Below are positions 24,705-32,912 of a stretch of DNA of 64,000 nt, in pieces. The notes beneath the pieces were generated by a model, which was not told the origin of the DNA, made no database searches, and worked only from the letters and a program-made list of their open reading frames with translations. A program made the translations under genes and the position numbers. The first letter of the stretch is position 1. The number at the start of each line of letters is the position of its first letter. Location of the stretch: contig NZ_MRAV01000014.1 of assembly GCF_002752355.1 (NCBI RefSeq), positions 124,001 to 188,000 on the forward strand, written 5' to 3'. The stretch comes from Leucobacter sp. OLIS6 (GTDB taxonomy: Bacteria; Actinomycetota; Actinomycetes; Actinomycetales; Microbacteriaceae).

Positions 24705-27700
24705 GTGACCGATCAGACAGCCCCGAACACGACCGGGCGCCGCCGTATTTCTCCGATCGCGATCACCATCGCGCTCGTCGTCATCCTCATCCTGGCGTTC
24801 CTCGCGGTCGCCTCCGTCACCACCGAGGTGCTCTGGTACCAGCAGCTCGGTTTCCTCTCGGTGTTCACCACTCAGTGGATCGCCACCGCCGCGATGTTCC
24901 TCGTCGGGTTCCTCGGCATGGCCGTCCCGGTGTTCTTCGCGATCGACATCGCCTACCGGAAGCGCCCGGTCTACGCGCGCCTCACCGCGCAGCTCGACCG
25001 CTATCAGGAGCTCGTCGAGCCCCTGCGCCGGGTGATCAAATGGGTGCTTCCGGCTGTTATCGGCCTCTTCGCGGGCGCCACCGCAGCAGCGTCGTGGGAG
25101 CGCGTCCTGCTCTGGCTGAACTCTTCGCCGGTGGGCACCAAGGATCCCGAGTTCGGGATCGACATCTCCTTCTTCATGTTCGATCTGCCGGTCTGGCAGG
25201 GAGTCGTCGGCTTCGCCTCGGCGGTCGTGCTGATCTGCCTCATCGCGGGCGCGGTGACGAGCTACCTCTACGGCGGCATCGCGTTCTCCGGGCGCGACAC
25301 CCGCATCTCGAAGGCGACCCGCGTGCAGTCCGCGATCCTGGCGGGCCTGTACCTCCTGCTCCAGGGCCTGAGCCTCTGGCTCGATCAGTACCGCACGCTG
25401 ACCGACGACAGCGGCCGCTTCACCGGTGCAACGTACTCGGGCGCGTTCGCGGTCATCCCGGGCAAGCAGATCCTCGCCGGCATCGCGATCATCATCGCGA
25501 TCCTCTTCCTCATCACCGCGTTCACCGGGCGCTGGCGTCTGCCCGTGATCGGCACCGCCCTGTTCGTCGTCACCGCGCTGGTGATCGGCGTCGGCTACCC
25601 CTGGGGCGTGCAGACGCTCCAGGTCAAGCCCGACGAGAAGCGCCTGGAGGCCGAGTACCTCGGCCGGAACATCGAAGCGACCCGTGCCGCCTACGGCATC
25701 GACAAGGTCCAGACCGAGTACTACGACGCGAAGACCACGGCCGAGGCCGGTGCGCTCCGCAACGACGCCGTCGCGACCTCGAACATCCGCATCATCGATC
25801 CGGCCATCGTTTCGCCGACCTTCGCGCAGCTCGAGCAGAGCAAGCAGTACTACAAGTTCCCGAACCCGCTGAGCGTCGACCGGTACACCATCGACGGCAA
25901 GGTGGAAGACACGGTTTCGGCCGTGCGCGACATCGACGTGTCCGACCAACAGGGCTGGTACAACCAGCGCCTCGTGTACACCCACGGCTACGGTCTCGTC
26001 GCGGCCTACGGCAACCAGCGTTCCCCGAGCGGTGAGCCGGTGTTCCTCGAGAGCGGCATCCCCACCAGCGGCAAGCTCGGCACCTTCGAGCCCCGGGTGT
26101 ACTTCGGGCAGAACTCGCCGACCTACTCGATTGTCGGCGGCAAGCACGACAAGCCGATCGAGGTCGACTACCCGGCCGACGCCGAGAGCAACGCCGAGTC
26201 GGCCGAGAGCGGCAAGACCGGTGACACGAAGGCGGCGGACGCGAAGGAGCAGAAGGGCGGCCAGAACCTGACGACCTTCTCGGGTGACGGCGGGCCGAAG
26301 CTCGACGGGCTCTTCACCCGCCTCATCTACGCGCTGAAGTTCCAGGACATGGAGATCCTGCTCTCCGGCTCCGTGGTCGAGGGGTCGCAGATCATGTACG
26401 ACCGTAACCCCGTGACCCGAGTCCAGAAGGTCGCGCCCTATCTGACCCTGGACACCGCGCCCTACGCGTCCGTGGTGGACGGACGCGTCGTCTGGATCGT
26501 CGACGGGTACACGACCTCGGCCGACTACCCGTACTCCCAGATGTCCGACATGACCAACCTGAAGTCCGACGTCCACTCGCAGAACTCGAATGAGCTCGGA
26601 AAGCGGATCAACTACATCCGCAACTCCGTCAAGGCGACGGTCGACGCCTACGACGGCTCGGTCAAGCTCTACGCGTGGGATGACAAGGACCCCGTCCTGC
26701 AGGCATGGGGCAAGGTCTACCCGGGTACCCTCACCAGCGTGTCGAAGATGAGCGGTGACCTGCTCAGCCACGTGCGGTACCCGAGCGACATGTTCAAAGT
26801 GCAGCGCGAGATGCTCGCGACGTACCACGTGACCGACCCCGGCGCGTTCTACTCGGCGGAGGACGCCTGGCGTACCCCCGACGACCCGGTGGCCAAGACC
26901 GCTCAGCAGCAGCGCTCCACGACGACCGCGACGTCGAGTGCGGCCGCAGGGGTGCCCGAGCCCGACTCGGTGACGAGGCAGCCTCCGTACTACCTCACGC
27001 TGTCCGCGGGCGCGAAGGCGGCTCCGACGTACTCGATCTACTCGACGTACATTCCGAAGTCCCGTAAGGAGAACTCGCGAGAGATCCTCACCGGATACCT
27101 CGCGGCCGACGCCAACGCGGGATCGACCCCGGGCAAGATCGCAGAGGGGTACGGCACGCTCAAGCTGCTCACGCTGCCCAAGGGCGACACCATCCCCGGG
27201 CCCGGCCAGGTGCAGAACAGCTTCACCACCAACTCCGGGGTGTCGAGTCAACTCAACCTGCTGCGGCAGGGCGAGAGCCAGGTCCTGAGCGGCAACCTGC
27301 TGACGTTGCCGATGGGCGGGGGACTCCTGTATGTGCAGCCGGTCTATGTGAAGGCCTCGTCGGGAACCAGCTTCCCGACGCTGCAGAAGGTCCTGGTCTC
27401 CTTCGGCGACCGTATCGCCTTCGAGGACACGCTCGATGCTGCGCTCGACAGCCTCTTCGGCGGCAACTCGGGTGCGAGTGCGGGCGACGGCGATACCCCC
27501 GTTGACAACGGGGGTCGGGGCTCATCCGGCGGTTCCTCGGGCGGAACCGATTCGGGAGGGTCCGGTTCGACCGGCGGGAGCGACTCCGCTCTGCAGTCCG
27601 CGCTGGCGCAGATGAAGCAGGCGATCGCGGACCGCGACGCGGCGATGAAGGCCGGTGACTGGACGGCTTACGGCAAGGCTGACGCGCAGCTCAAGGCGGC

Positions 27701-27737
27701 GCTCGAGGCCGCGCTGAAGGCGGAACCCAAGAAGTAG
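24705..27737 (+). CDS. UPF0182 family large membrane protein
   Basis: A 1010-residue protein of the UPF0182 family (mycobacterial Rv3193c type). About seven hydrophobic helices lie in the first ~310 residues, starting with ISPIAITIALVVILILAFLA, followed by a ~600-residue extracytoplasmic domain with the family's LWYQQLGFLSVF, GDNV-free DPAIVSPTF and MLATYHVTDPGAFYS segments. A Gly/Ser/Asp-rich linker near residue 930 leads to a C-terminal Ala/Lys coiled-coil segment. The molecular function is unknown. It is monocistronic, bounded by its own -10 box and a strong hairpin just after its stop. Confidence 0.9.
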   Translation: MTDQTAPNTTGRRRISPIAITIALVVILILAFLAVASVTTEVLWYQQLGFLSVFTTQWIATAAMFLVGFLGMAVPVFFAIDIAYRKRPVYARLTAQLDRYQELVEPLRRVIKWVLPAVIGLFAGATAAASWERVLLWLNSSPVGTKDPEFGIDISFFMFDLPVWQGVVGFASAVVLICLIAGAVTSYLYGGIAFSGRDTRISKATRVQSAILAGLYLLLQGLSLWLDQYRTLTDDSGRFTGATYSGAFAVIPGKQILAGIAIIIAILFLITAFTGRWRLPVIGTALFVVTALVIGVGYPWGVQTLQVKPDEKRLEAEYLGRNIEATRAAYGIDKVQTEYYDAKTTAEAGALRNDAVATSNIRIIDPAIVSPTFAQLEQSKQYYKFPNPLSVDRYTIDGKVEDTVSAVRDIDVSDQQGWYNQRLVYTHGYGLVAAYGNQRSPSGEPVFLESGIPTSGKLGTFEPRVYFGQNSPTYSIVGGKHDKPIEVDYPADAESNAESAESGKTGDTKAADAKEQKGGQNLTTFSGDGGPKLDGLFTRLIYALKFQDMEILLSGSVVEGSQIMYDRNPVTRVQKVAPYLTLDTAPYASVVDGRVVWIVDGYTTSADYPYSQMSDMTNLKSDVHSQNSNELGKRINYIRNSVKATVDAYDGSVKLYAWDDKDPVLQAWGKVYPGTLTSVSKMSGDLLSHVRYPSDMFKVQREMLATYHVTDPGAFYSAEDAWRTPDDPVAKTAQQQRSTTTATSSAAAGVPEPDSVTRQPPYYLTLSAGAKAAPTYSIYSTYIPKSRKENSREILTGYLAADANAGSTPGKIAEGYGTLKLLTLPKGDTIPGPGQVQNSFTTNSGVSSQLNLLRQGESQVLSGNLLTLPMGGGLLYVQPVYVKASSGTSFPTLQKVLVSFGDRIAFEDTLDAALDSLFGGNSGASAGDGDTPVDNGGRGSSGGSSGGTDSGGSGSTGGSDSALQSALAQMKQAIADRDAAMKAGDWTAYGKADAQLKAALEAALKAEPKK

Positions 27738-27752
27738 GTCGGCCGCGCTGAG

Positions 27753-27802
27753 ACGCGAGGAGCGGTCGGGCCCGGGAAGCCGGGGTCGACCGCTCCTCGC
27801 GT
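27753..27802. terminator. Strong hairpin after the UPF0182 gene
   Basis: A perfect 16-bp stem (27753-27768 with 27787-27802) and an 18-base loop lie 15 bases after the stop codon, followed by TT. It is the clear terminator of this transcript. Confidence 0.85.
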
Positions 27803-28027
27803 TTGCGGCGCATCGGCGAGGCGCTCTAGTCCCGCACACCGGGCGTGAACGCACCGCTCGATCGTTTCCCGGGTGACGAGCTGCCTGGGTTCCTCCGCGA
27901 GTCGCTCGTGCATCGCTCAGCGAACCGCGTGCGCGCAGGGACGTGAACGGGATGGCCCAGTCCGAGAGGGCACGCAGATTGAGCCGTGCGATCCGGCGTG
28001 CGAGAAGAGACCCTGGAAAAGGCGGAA
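27803..28027. other. Intergenic stretch without a recognisable gene
   Basis: Between the UPF0182 terminator and the tRNA hairpin I see no convincing gene. Open frames here lack start signals and match no family I know. CCTGGAAAAGGCGGAAGG near its end is the only A-rich patch. Confidence 0.5.
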
Positions 28028-28061
28028 GGCCCTGATCTGGTGTAAACACCTGATCAGGGCC
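28028..28061 (-). terminator. Near-perfect palindrome after the initiator tRNA
   Basis: Arms 28028-28043 and 28046-28061 pair over 16 positions with one mismatch and a two-base centre. On the minus strand the hairpin begins 7 bases after the encoded CCA, so it fits a tRNA terminator. It is followed by TT but has no T run. Confidence 0.65.
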
Positions 28062-28068
28062 CTCCTCA

Positions 28069-28145
28069 TGGTTGCGGGGGCAGGATTTGAACCTACGACC
28101 TCCGGGTTATGAGCCCGGCGAGCTACCGAACTGCTCCACCCCGCG
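28069..28145 (-). tRNA. Initiator tRNA-fMet (anticodon CAT)
   Basis: A 77-base cloverleaf on the minus strand. The acceptor stem begins CGCGGGG and ends CCCCGCA-A-CCA, so position 1 (C) and position 72 (A) do not pair, which is the mark of bacterial initiator tRNA. The anticodon stem carries the GGG/CCC pairs (CCGGG-CTCATAA-CCCGG), also initiator-specific. The T arm contains GTAGGTTCAAATCCTGC. CCA is encoded. No other tRNA lies in the window. Confidence 0.97.
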
Positions 28146-28157
28146 GCACAAGAATTA

Positions 28158-28186
28158 ACTTTAACCCCGGTCTGCGCGAAAGGCAA
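28158..28186 (-). promoter_or_regulatory. Promoter of the initiator tRNA
   Basis: On the minus strand a -35 TTGCCT (28181-28186) and a -10 TAAAGT (28158-28163) are separated by exactly 17 bases. The -10 ends 12 bases before the mature tRNA 5' end. It is the most AT-rich short stretch in this part of the window. Confidence 0.75.
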
Positions 28187-28305
28187 GTCGGGGCACGAAA
28201 GGCCGCATCCCGGGCGTGTTGCATCTGATGTGGATAGCGCCCGTGCCGAGCGGATCGTTGCGCATCCTGGTCGCCCGGCGGATCCCCCGCCGCGAAAGGA
28301 GACCC

Positions 28306-30765
28306 ATGCAACCGACTCCCCGAATACGCGCGGTTCCGCCGCCGAGCATCTGTGCTCCCGTTCTCGGCCGGACTCCTCCGGGAAAGGCCGCCGCCGTGCT
28401 GGCGGTGGGGATTCTCGTGCTCGCGCTGCTGCTGACCTTCTTGACGATCGACCGGGCTCCCGCAGCGCAGGCGGCGGAAACCGCCGATGTCGTGTCCATC
28501 GCGGGCTGGGAGCTCGGGAACTTCCGGTCGTCGAACGGCGAGATCGTCTACTGCTTGGAACCCGGAGGCAGGATGCCGAACGGGGCTCAACGAGAACCGG
28601 CGATCGTCACCGAGCTTCCTGGTTTCTGGACGACGTCGTTCGACCCGACGGGATGGTCCGGCGCGGTATCGAGCGCTGCAGCCGGAGGGGAAGTCATTCG
28701 CCGGATGAACTACCTGCTGTCGGTGCACGGCGGAACCCGGGAACCTCGTGCCGCCGCTGCCGTGCAGCTCGCGGTGTGGCTGGTCCGACCGGACCCGGGA
28801 ACCGACGCCTGGATGCGGCACCACCTCTCCTGGGCCGAAGCGCACGGTGCGGCGGACATCGTCCAACGAGCTCGTGCGTTGGCGAGCGAAGCCGTCGCCA
28901 ATGCGGTTCCGGTGCGGGTCGAGGCGCCCGGCACCCTGACTCTTCGCGCGGACGACGGATTCCGCAGCGGCGAGCTCGCGTATCCGAGCGGGACGACATC
29001 GGTCACCATCGCCGGCGCCCGATTCGGTGACGGCTCGACGACGAGAGCGATTGCCGGCGGTGCGGCCGGAACCGTCGCCTGGCGAGTGGACCTGCACTCC
29101 GAAGGGTGGGAACGCACGCGGACCGTCACCGCGGAGGGCACCTGGACTCGAACGAGCAGGCAGTGGCCGGATTCGCTGCGCTTGCACCCGCCGACGGTCG
29201 ACGCGCAGCAGCGGCTCGGTGCCGGGATCGGTCCCGGTGAGGCACGGACCGACGGGCGCTTCGAACCTGCATCCCTGGAGCACGATGAACGCTTCGAACC
29301 CGTGCTGACGACGCGCGTGCAGCAGGTGGACCTGACCCGGGACCGGGATCGCTTCGCGGACACCGTGACGCTCGGGATCGCCGAGGGGAGCAATCCTTGG
29401 CCCTGGCGCATGCGGAAGGGAGGAATCGAGCACGCTCCGGTTCGGGCGGAGGGCACGGTCTACGGGCCCTTCGCGCAGGCCCCAGCCGAAACCGAACGGG
29501 TTCCCGACGGCGCGCCCGTCGCGGCTCGAGCCGAACTGCTCGCCTCGCGAGGCCCGGGGGAGTACGAGGCCTCCGCGGACTCTGCGCCCGACGAGTCCGG
29601 CTACTACGTCTGGGTCTGGCGAATCCGAGGGGAGCGGCAGCCGGAGAGCATCAGGACGGTGGGGCTGATCGACCCCGACTACCGGTTCCAGGATCGGTTC
29701 GGAGTGCCCGAGGAACAGCATCGCGTAGCCACGGCCCTGCGCTGGGGGACTCGGATCTCGGCGGACGGGCTGAGCTGGGATCGGCGAACGATCAGCGATC
29801 GCGTCACTGTTGAGCTGCAGCACGGCGTCTGGTTGCGGGATGACGCCGGCCACCGGATTCCCGCGAAGATCCGCCTCACCGCGTACGGGAGCGAGCATCG
29901 CCCCGAACGGCGTGCGGAGCCGCCGACGGCCGCCCCCGAGCTCGCCACGGCCCTCGTCGCCGTCGTCGGGCCGGGCACGGTCGAGAGCGAGCCCATGGAA
30001 CTCCCGCACGGGACCCGCGGCTGGGTGACCGTGCAGGCGTGCCTGCGGCAGGAGGACCAGGATCCTCGCGCGGTCGGTGCGTTCGAGGCCTGGTGCGACG
30101 ACTACGGAGTTCCGGACGAGACCGCGGAGATCGCGCTCCCGAGCATTCGCACCGAGGCCCAGGCGCAGTCGCTGGTCGGCGAGGGGATTCGCGATCGGGC
30201 GATCGTCGAGGGGACCGTGCCGGCGGGGACCGAGATCGATTTCACGTTCTACCTGGAACCGAGTGCAGGAGAACCGAAGTTCGATGAGAGCTGGCGCCCG
30301 AAGCGCGACGCGAGCGGAACGGTCCTGCGCTGGAGCGCTTCCGAACTCGAAACGCTGAGCGCCGAGGCACGCTGCCTCGCCCAGCCGGTCGGACGTACCG
30401 CGGCGATTCCGATCGCCGCAGCAGGCCGGTTCGACTCTCCGGAGCTCAACGCCCGCAGCGCTGGTACCGGGTACTGGGTGGAGACGGCCACTGTTCCGGG
30501 CGACGGACCGGGTGCCCCGCGCGTCGAACTGCACCGCGGTGAATGCGGGCTGGCGGCCGAGCGGACCAACATCGACGCGGAAGCCGAGGAGCCGCCGACC
30601 GCCGGCCGACCGGATGCGCTGCCTCGCACGGGCGCTGCTCCCGGCCTGGCCGCGGCCGGTATCGGATCGGTGCTCATCCTGGGAGCGGTGATCCTGGTCC
30701 TTCTGACCGCGCGGCGTCGCCGCGGCGTCCGTCGGAGGAGCCAAGCGAGTCCGGCATCGCCCTGA
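28306..30765 (+). CDS. Wall-anchored surface protein with predicted thioester domain (LPRTG)
   Basis: 819 residues. A membrane-spanning signal sequence (about residues 28-47) ends near PAAQAAE. The first domain shows VYCLE with Cys83 and AVQLAVW with Gln154, matching the two halves of the thioester-domain (TED) signature in which a Cys-Gln isopeptide-like thioester binds host amines covalently in Gram-positive adhesins. A ~600-residue repeat-poor extracellular region follows, then LPRTG at residue 772, a hydrophobic helix and an Arg-rich tail, the classic sortase signal. GAAAGGAG sits before the ATG at 28306. No sortase gene is in the window. The thioester is predicted from motifs only; the ligand is unknown. 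Confidence 0.78.
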   Translation: MQPTPRIRAVPPPSICAPVLGRTPPGKAAAVLAVGILVLALLLTFLTIDRAPAAQAAETADVVSIAGWELGNFRSSNGEIVYCLEPGGRMPNGAQREPAIVTELPGFWTTSFDPTGWSGAVSSAAAGGEVIRRMNYLLSVHGGTREPRAAAAVQLAVWLVRPDPGTDAWMRHHLSWAEAHGAADIVQRARALASEAVANAVPVRVEAPGTLTLRADDGFRSGELAYPSGTTSVTIAGARFGDGSTTRAIAGGAAGTVAWRVDLHSEGWERTRTVTAEGTWTRTSRQWPDSLRLHPPTVDAQQRLGAGIGPGEARTDGRFEPASLEHDERFEPVLTTRVQQVDLTRDRDRFADTVTLGIAEGSNPWPWRMRKGGIEHAPVRAEGTVYGPFAQAPAETERVPDGAPVAARAELLASRGPGEYEASADSAPDESGYYVWVWRIRGERQPESIRTVGLIDPDYRFQDRFGVPEEQHRVATALRWGTRISADGLSWDRRTISDRVTVELQHGVWLRDDAGHRIPAKIRLTAYGSEHRPERRAEPPTAAPELATALVAVVGPGTVESEPMELPHGTRGWVTVQACLRQEDQDPRAVGAFEAWCDDYGVPDETAEIALPSIRTEAQAQSLVGEGIRDRAIVEGTVPAGTEIDFTFYLEPSAGEPKFDESWRPKRDASGTVLRWSASELETLSAEARCLAQPVGRTAAIPIAAAGRFDSPELNARSAGTGYWVETATVPGDGPGAPRVELHRGECGLAAERTNIDAEAEEPPTAGRPDALPRTGAAPGLAAAGIGSVLILGAVILVLLTARRRRGVRRRSQASPASP

Positions 30766-30873
30766 GCGGCTCCGGAGTCGAGCTCCGACGGTCGAGCTTC
30801 GACGGTCGGACTCGGCTCGGACCCTCGGGCTCGATGATCGAGACCCGATGATCGACGCAGGCCCCGACGAATG

Positions 30874-30906
30874 CCGGTGCCGGGCGGAAGTTCCGCCCGG
30901 CACCGG
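30874..30906. terminator. Perfect 16-bp hairpin after the surface-protein gene
   Basis: Arms 30874-30889 and 30891-30906 are perfect inverted repeats around a single base. The hairpin sits 108 bases after the stop, in the 288-base gap before the HtrA gene. Confidence 0.65.
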
Positions 30907-31008
30907 TAGCGGGCGGGAGTTCCGACCCTGGAATCCGGTCGTGGATGCGACCCGCGCCCGGTGTCGAACCGTTCGGGGCGGTTATGGAGCATGCACAAGC
31001 CAATTTCA

Positions 31009-31014
31009 TAGGAT
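31009..31014 (+). promoter_or_regulatory. -10 box (TAGGAT) of the HtrA-type gene
   Basis: TAGGAT lies 39 bases before the ATG in a locally AT-rich stretch. AAGGGA follows about 9 bases before the start, so the message should have a ~32-base leader. Confidence 0.5.
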
Positions 31015-31053
31015 TGGTGGGCAGTCTGGGTGCATCGAGAAGGGAACCCCCAA

Positions 31054-32787
31054 ATGAGTACGACTCCTGAACACGAGCCCGCACAGACTCCGTCCGGGCA
31101 GGCCCCGCAGGGCGGCGTGCCGCAGGTGCCCGCACCGGGCGCTTCGAACGAGGCGACGGCAGCGCAGCCGACCTCGCCCGAGCAGCAGGCGCAGCCCGCC
31201 GAGCAGGTGTCCGCGGCCGAGTCGCAGCAGGCGCTCCCGCAGGCCACCCAGCCGACCGTGCAGCTTCCCGAGACCCTGCCCCAGCAGCCCGTCGCCCAGC
31301 AGTACGGCGTGCCTGCGGCGCAGACGTACCCGCAGGGTGCTCCGGCCGCCGCTCCCTACCCGAGCGCAGCCGGCGCGTACGCCGCGCAGCCCGAGGGCCA
31401 GCACGAGTTCGCTCAGCAGTCCGGTGCCGCGTTCGGCCAGACGCCCGAGTACGCGGCCGGGCAGCACGCCGCGCCTCAGACCGTCGCGGCTCCCCAGCAG
31501 GCCCGCGGGCGCAGCGGCGCACTGCTCGCCGGGCTCGCGATCGGAGCGCTCGTGGGTGGTCTCGTCGGCGGCGGAGCCGCAGCAGTCGTGGCAGCGAACT
31601 CGAACGACTCGGCCAGCACGAGCAGCCACGGTGGAACCCTCACCCTCAAGAACGGGAACACCGCGACCAACGTCTCCGGTGTCGCCGCGGTCGCGACCCC
31701 GAGCGTCGTGACGCTGGAAGTCTCCGGCAGTTCCTCGCAGGGATCCGGTTCCGGCGTCGTCTACCGTGCCGACGGCTACATCATCACGAACGCGCACGTC
31801 GTCACGCTCGACGGCGCGGCCGGCAAGAACCCCACGATCCGCGTCATGACCAGCGACGGTCGAATCCTCGCCGGCAAGATCGTCGGTGTCGATCCGTACG
31901 CGGACCTCGCGGTCGTCAAGGTCGAAGCCACCGACCTGACCCCGATCAAGGTTGCCGACTCCGACAAGCTCAACGTCGGCGACATGACGGTCGCGATCGG
32001 CGCCCCGCTGAACCTCGCGAGCACCGTGACCAGCGGTGTGATCAGCGCGCTCAACCGAGGCATTTCGGTCGGCAGCCCGCTCATCCCCGATAACACGCAG
32101 TCCCCGGATCAGGGCGGCGGATCCGACAGCAACGGCGGGTCCGGGAGCAACGGGGGATCCAACGACGGGAACGGTTTCCCCTGGGACTTCCGATTCCAGG
32201 ATCCGGGCCAGGGAGGCAGCAACGGCGGGTCCGGGAGCAACGGCGGATCGAACGGCGGTCAGCAGAGCCAGCAGCAGTCCTCCGGCGGAACGGTGACCCT
32301 CCCGGTCATCCAGACCGACGCCTCGATCAACCCCGGCAACTCCGGCGGCGCGCTCCTGAACGGAGACGGACAGCTGATCGGCATCAACGTGGCCATCGCC
32401 TCGAACGGCAGCGACCAGCAGACCGCCGGCAGCGTGGGCCTCGGCTTCGCCATCCCATCGAACCTGGTCACCCGCGTCGCCGATGCGCTCATCGACGGCA
32501 AGCAGCCGAGCCACGGCCTGCTCGGAGCGTCGGTGTCCGACCCCTCCGGGGACGCGAGCCACGCCGGCGGGCTGGTCCGCTCCGTCGAAAGCGGCAGCGC
32601 GGCCGACAAGGCCGGCCTCAAGGCCGGGGACATCATCACCTCCGTCGGCGGCGTGCCCGCCTCGTCCGGGACCTCCGTGTCCGGCCTGATCCGCATGCAC
32701 GAGGGCGGAAGCAAGGTCAAGCTCGAGTACATCCGCAACGGGAAGTCCGAGGAGACCACCGCGACGCTCGGCACGCTCAAGTACTGA
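31054..32787 (+). CDS. HtrA/DegP-type membrane serine protease with PDZ domain (S1C)
   Basis: 577 residues. A ~155-residue Gln/Pro/Ala-rich cytoplasmic part leads to one transmembrane helix (LLAGLAIGALVGGLVGGGAA). The trypsin-like domain has the triad His in TNAHVV, Asp in DPYADLAVVK and Ser in INPGNSGGALL. A PDZ domain ends the protein (GLKAGDIITSVGGVPASSGT). It should act on misfolded or specific proteins outside the membrane under stress. Between strands of the protease domain lies a ~60-residue Gly/Ser/Asn insert encoded partly by a 27-bp direct repeat. The ATG at 31054 has AAGGGA upstream. A 15-bp terminator follows. Confidence 0.93.
   Translation: MSTTPEHEPAQTPSGQAPQGGVPQVPAPGASNEATAAQPTSPEQQAQPAEQVSAAESQQALPQATQPTVQLPETLPQQPVAQQYGVPAAQTYPQGAPAAAPYPSAAGAYAAQPEGQHEFAQQSGAAFGQTPEYAAGQHAAPQTVAAPQQARGRSGALLAGLAIGALVGGLVGGGAAAVVAANSNDSASTSSHGGTLTLKNGNTATNVSGVAAVATPSVVTLEVSGSSSQGSGSGVVYRADGYIITNAHVVTLDGAAGKNPTIRVMTSDGRILAGKIVGVDPYADLAVVKVEATDLTPIKVADSDKLNVGDMTVAIGAPLNLASTVTSGVISALNRGISVGSPLIPDNTQSPDQGGGSDSNGGSGSNGGSNDGNGFPWDFRFQDPGQGGSNGGSGSNGGSNGGQQSQQQSSGGTVTLPVIQTDASINPGNSGGALLNGDGQLIGINVAIASNGSDQQTAGSVGLGFAIPSNLVTRVADALIDGKQPSHGLLGASVSDPSGDASHAGGLVRSVESGSAADKAGLKAGDIITSVGGVPASSGTSVSGLIRMHEGGSKVKLEYIRNGKSEETTATLGTLKY
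32127..32243 (+). repeat. 27-bp direct repeat inside the HtrA-type gene
   Basis: Identical 27-base units at 32127-32153 and 32217-32243 are exactly 90 bases apart and in frame. They encode Ser-Asn-Gly-Gly-Ser-Gly-Ser-Asn-Gly in the low-complexity insert of the protease domain. Confidence 0.85.
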
Positions 32788-32820
32788 GCCCCTCACCGCG
32801 CACGCGGAACCCGACTCGAA

Positions 32821-32855
32821 CGAAGGGGCGGTCGCACCGAGCGACCGCCCCTTCG
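32821..32855. terminator. Hairpin after the HtrA-type gene
   Basis: A perfect 15-bp stem (32821-32835 with 32841-32855) has a 5-base loop and lies 33 bases after the stop codon. Confidence 0.8.
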
Positions 32856-32899
32856 GCGCGCACCGGGCGCGCAGAAGGATCGCGTGTGCACCGGGCGGC

Positions 32900-32905
32900 T
32901 AGAGT
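32900..32905 (+). promoter_or_regulatory. -10 box (TAGAGT), leaderless type
   Basis: TAGAGT ends seven bases before the ATG of the glycerophosphotransferase gene. Confidence 0.55.
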
Positions 32906-32912
32906 GGAGCAG

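Noticed and set aside
28030-28059. The palindrome before the tRNA as an attachment site of a mobile element
   Set aside because: tRNA 3' ends are common integration sites, but no integrase, direct repeat of the tRNA end or foreign gene is nearby; a terminator explains it.
27873-28186. Short frames overlapping the initiator tRNA and its flanks
   Set aside because: They include the tRNA and palindrome themselves and show no start signal or family match.
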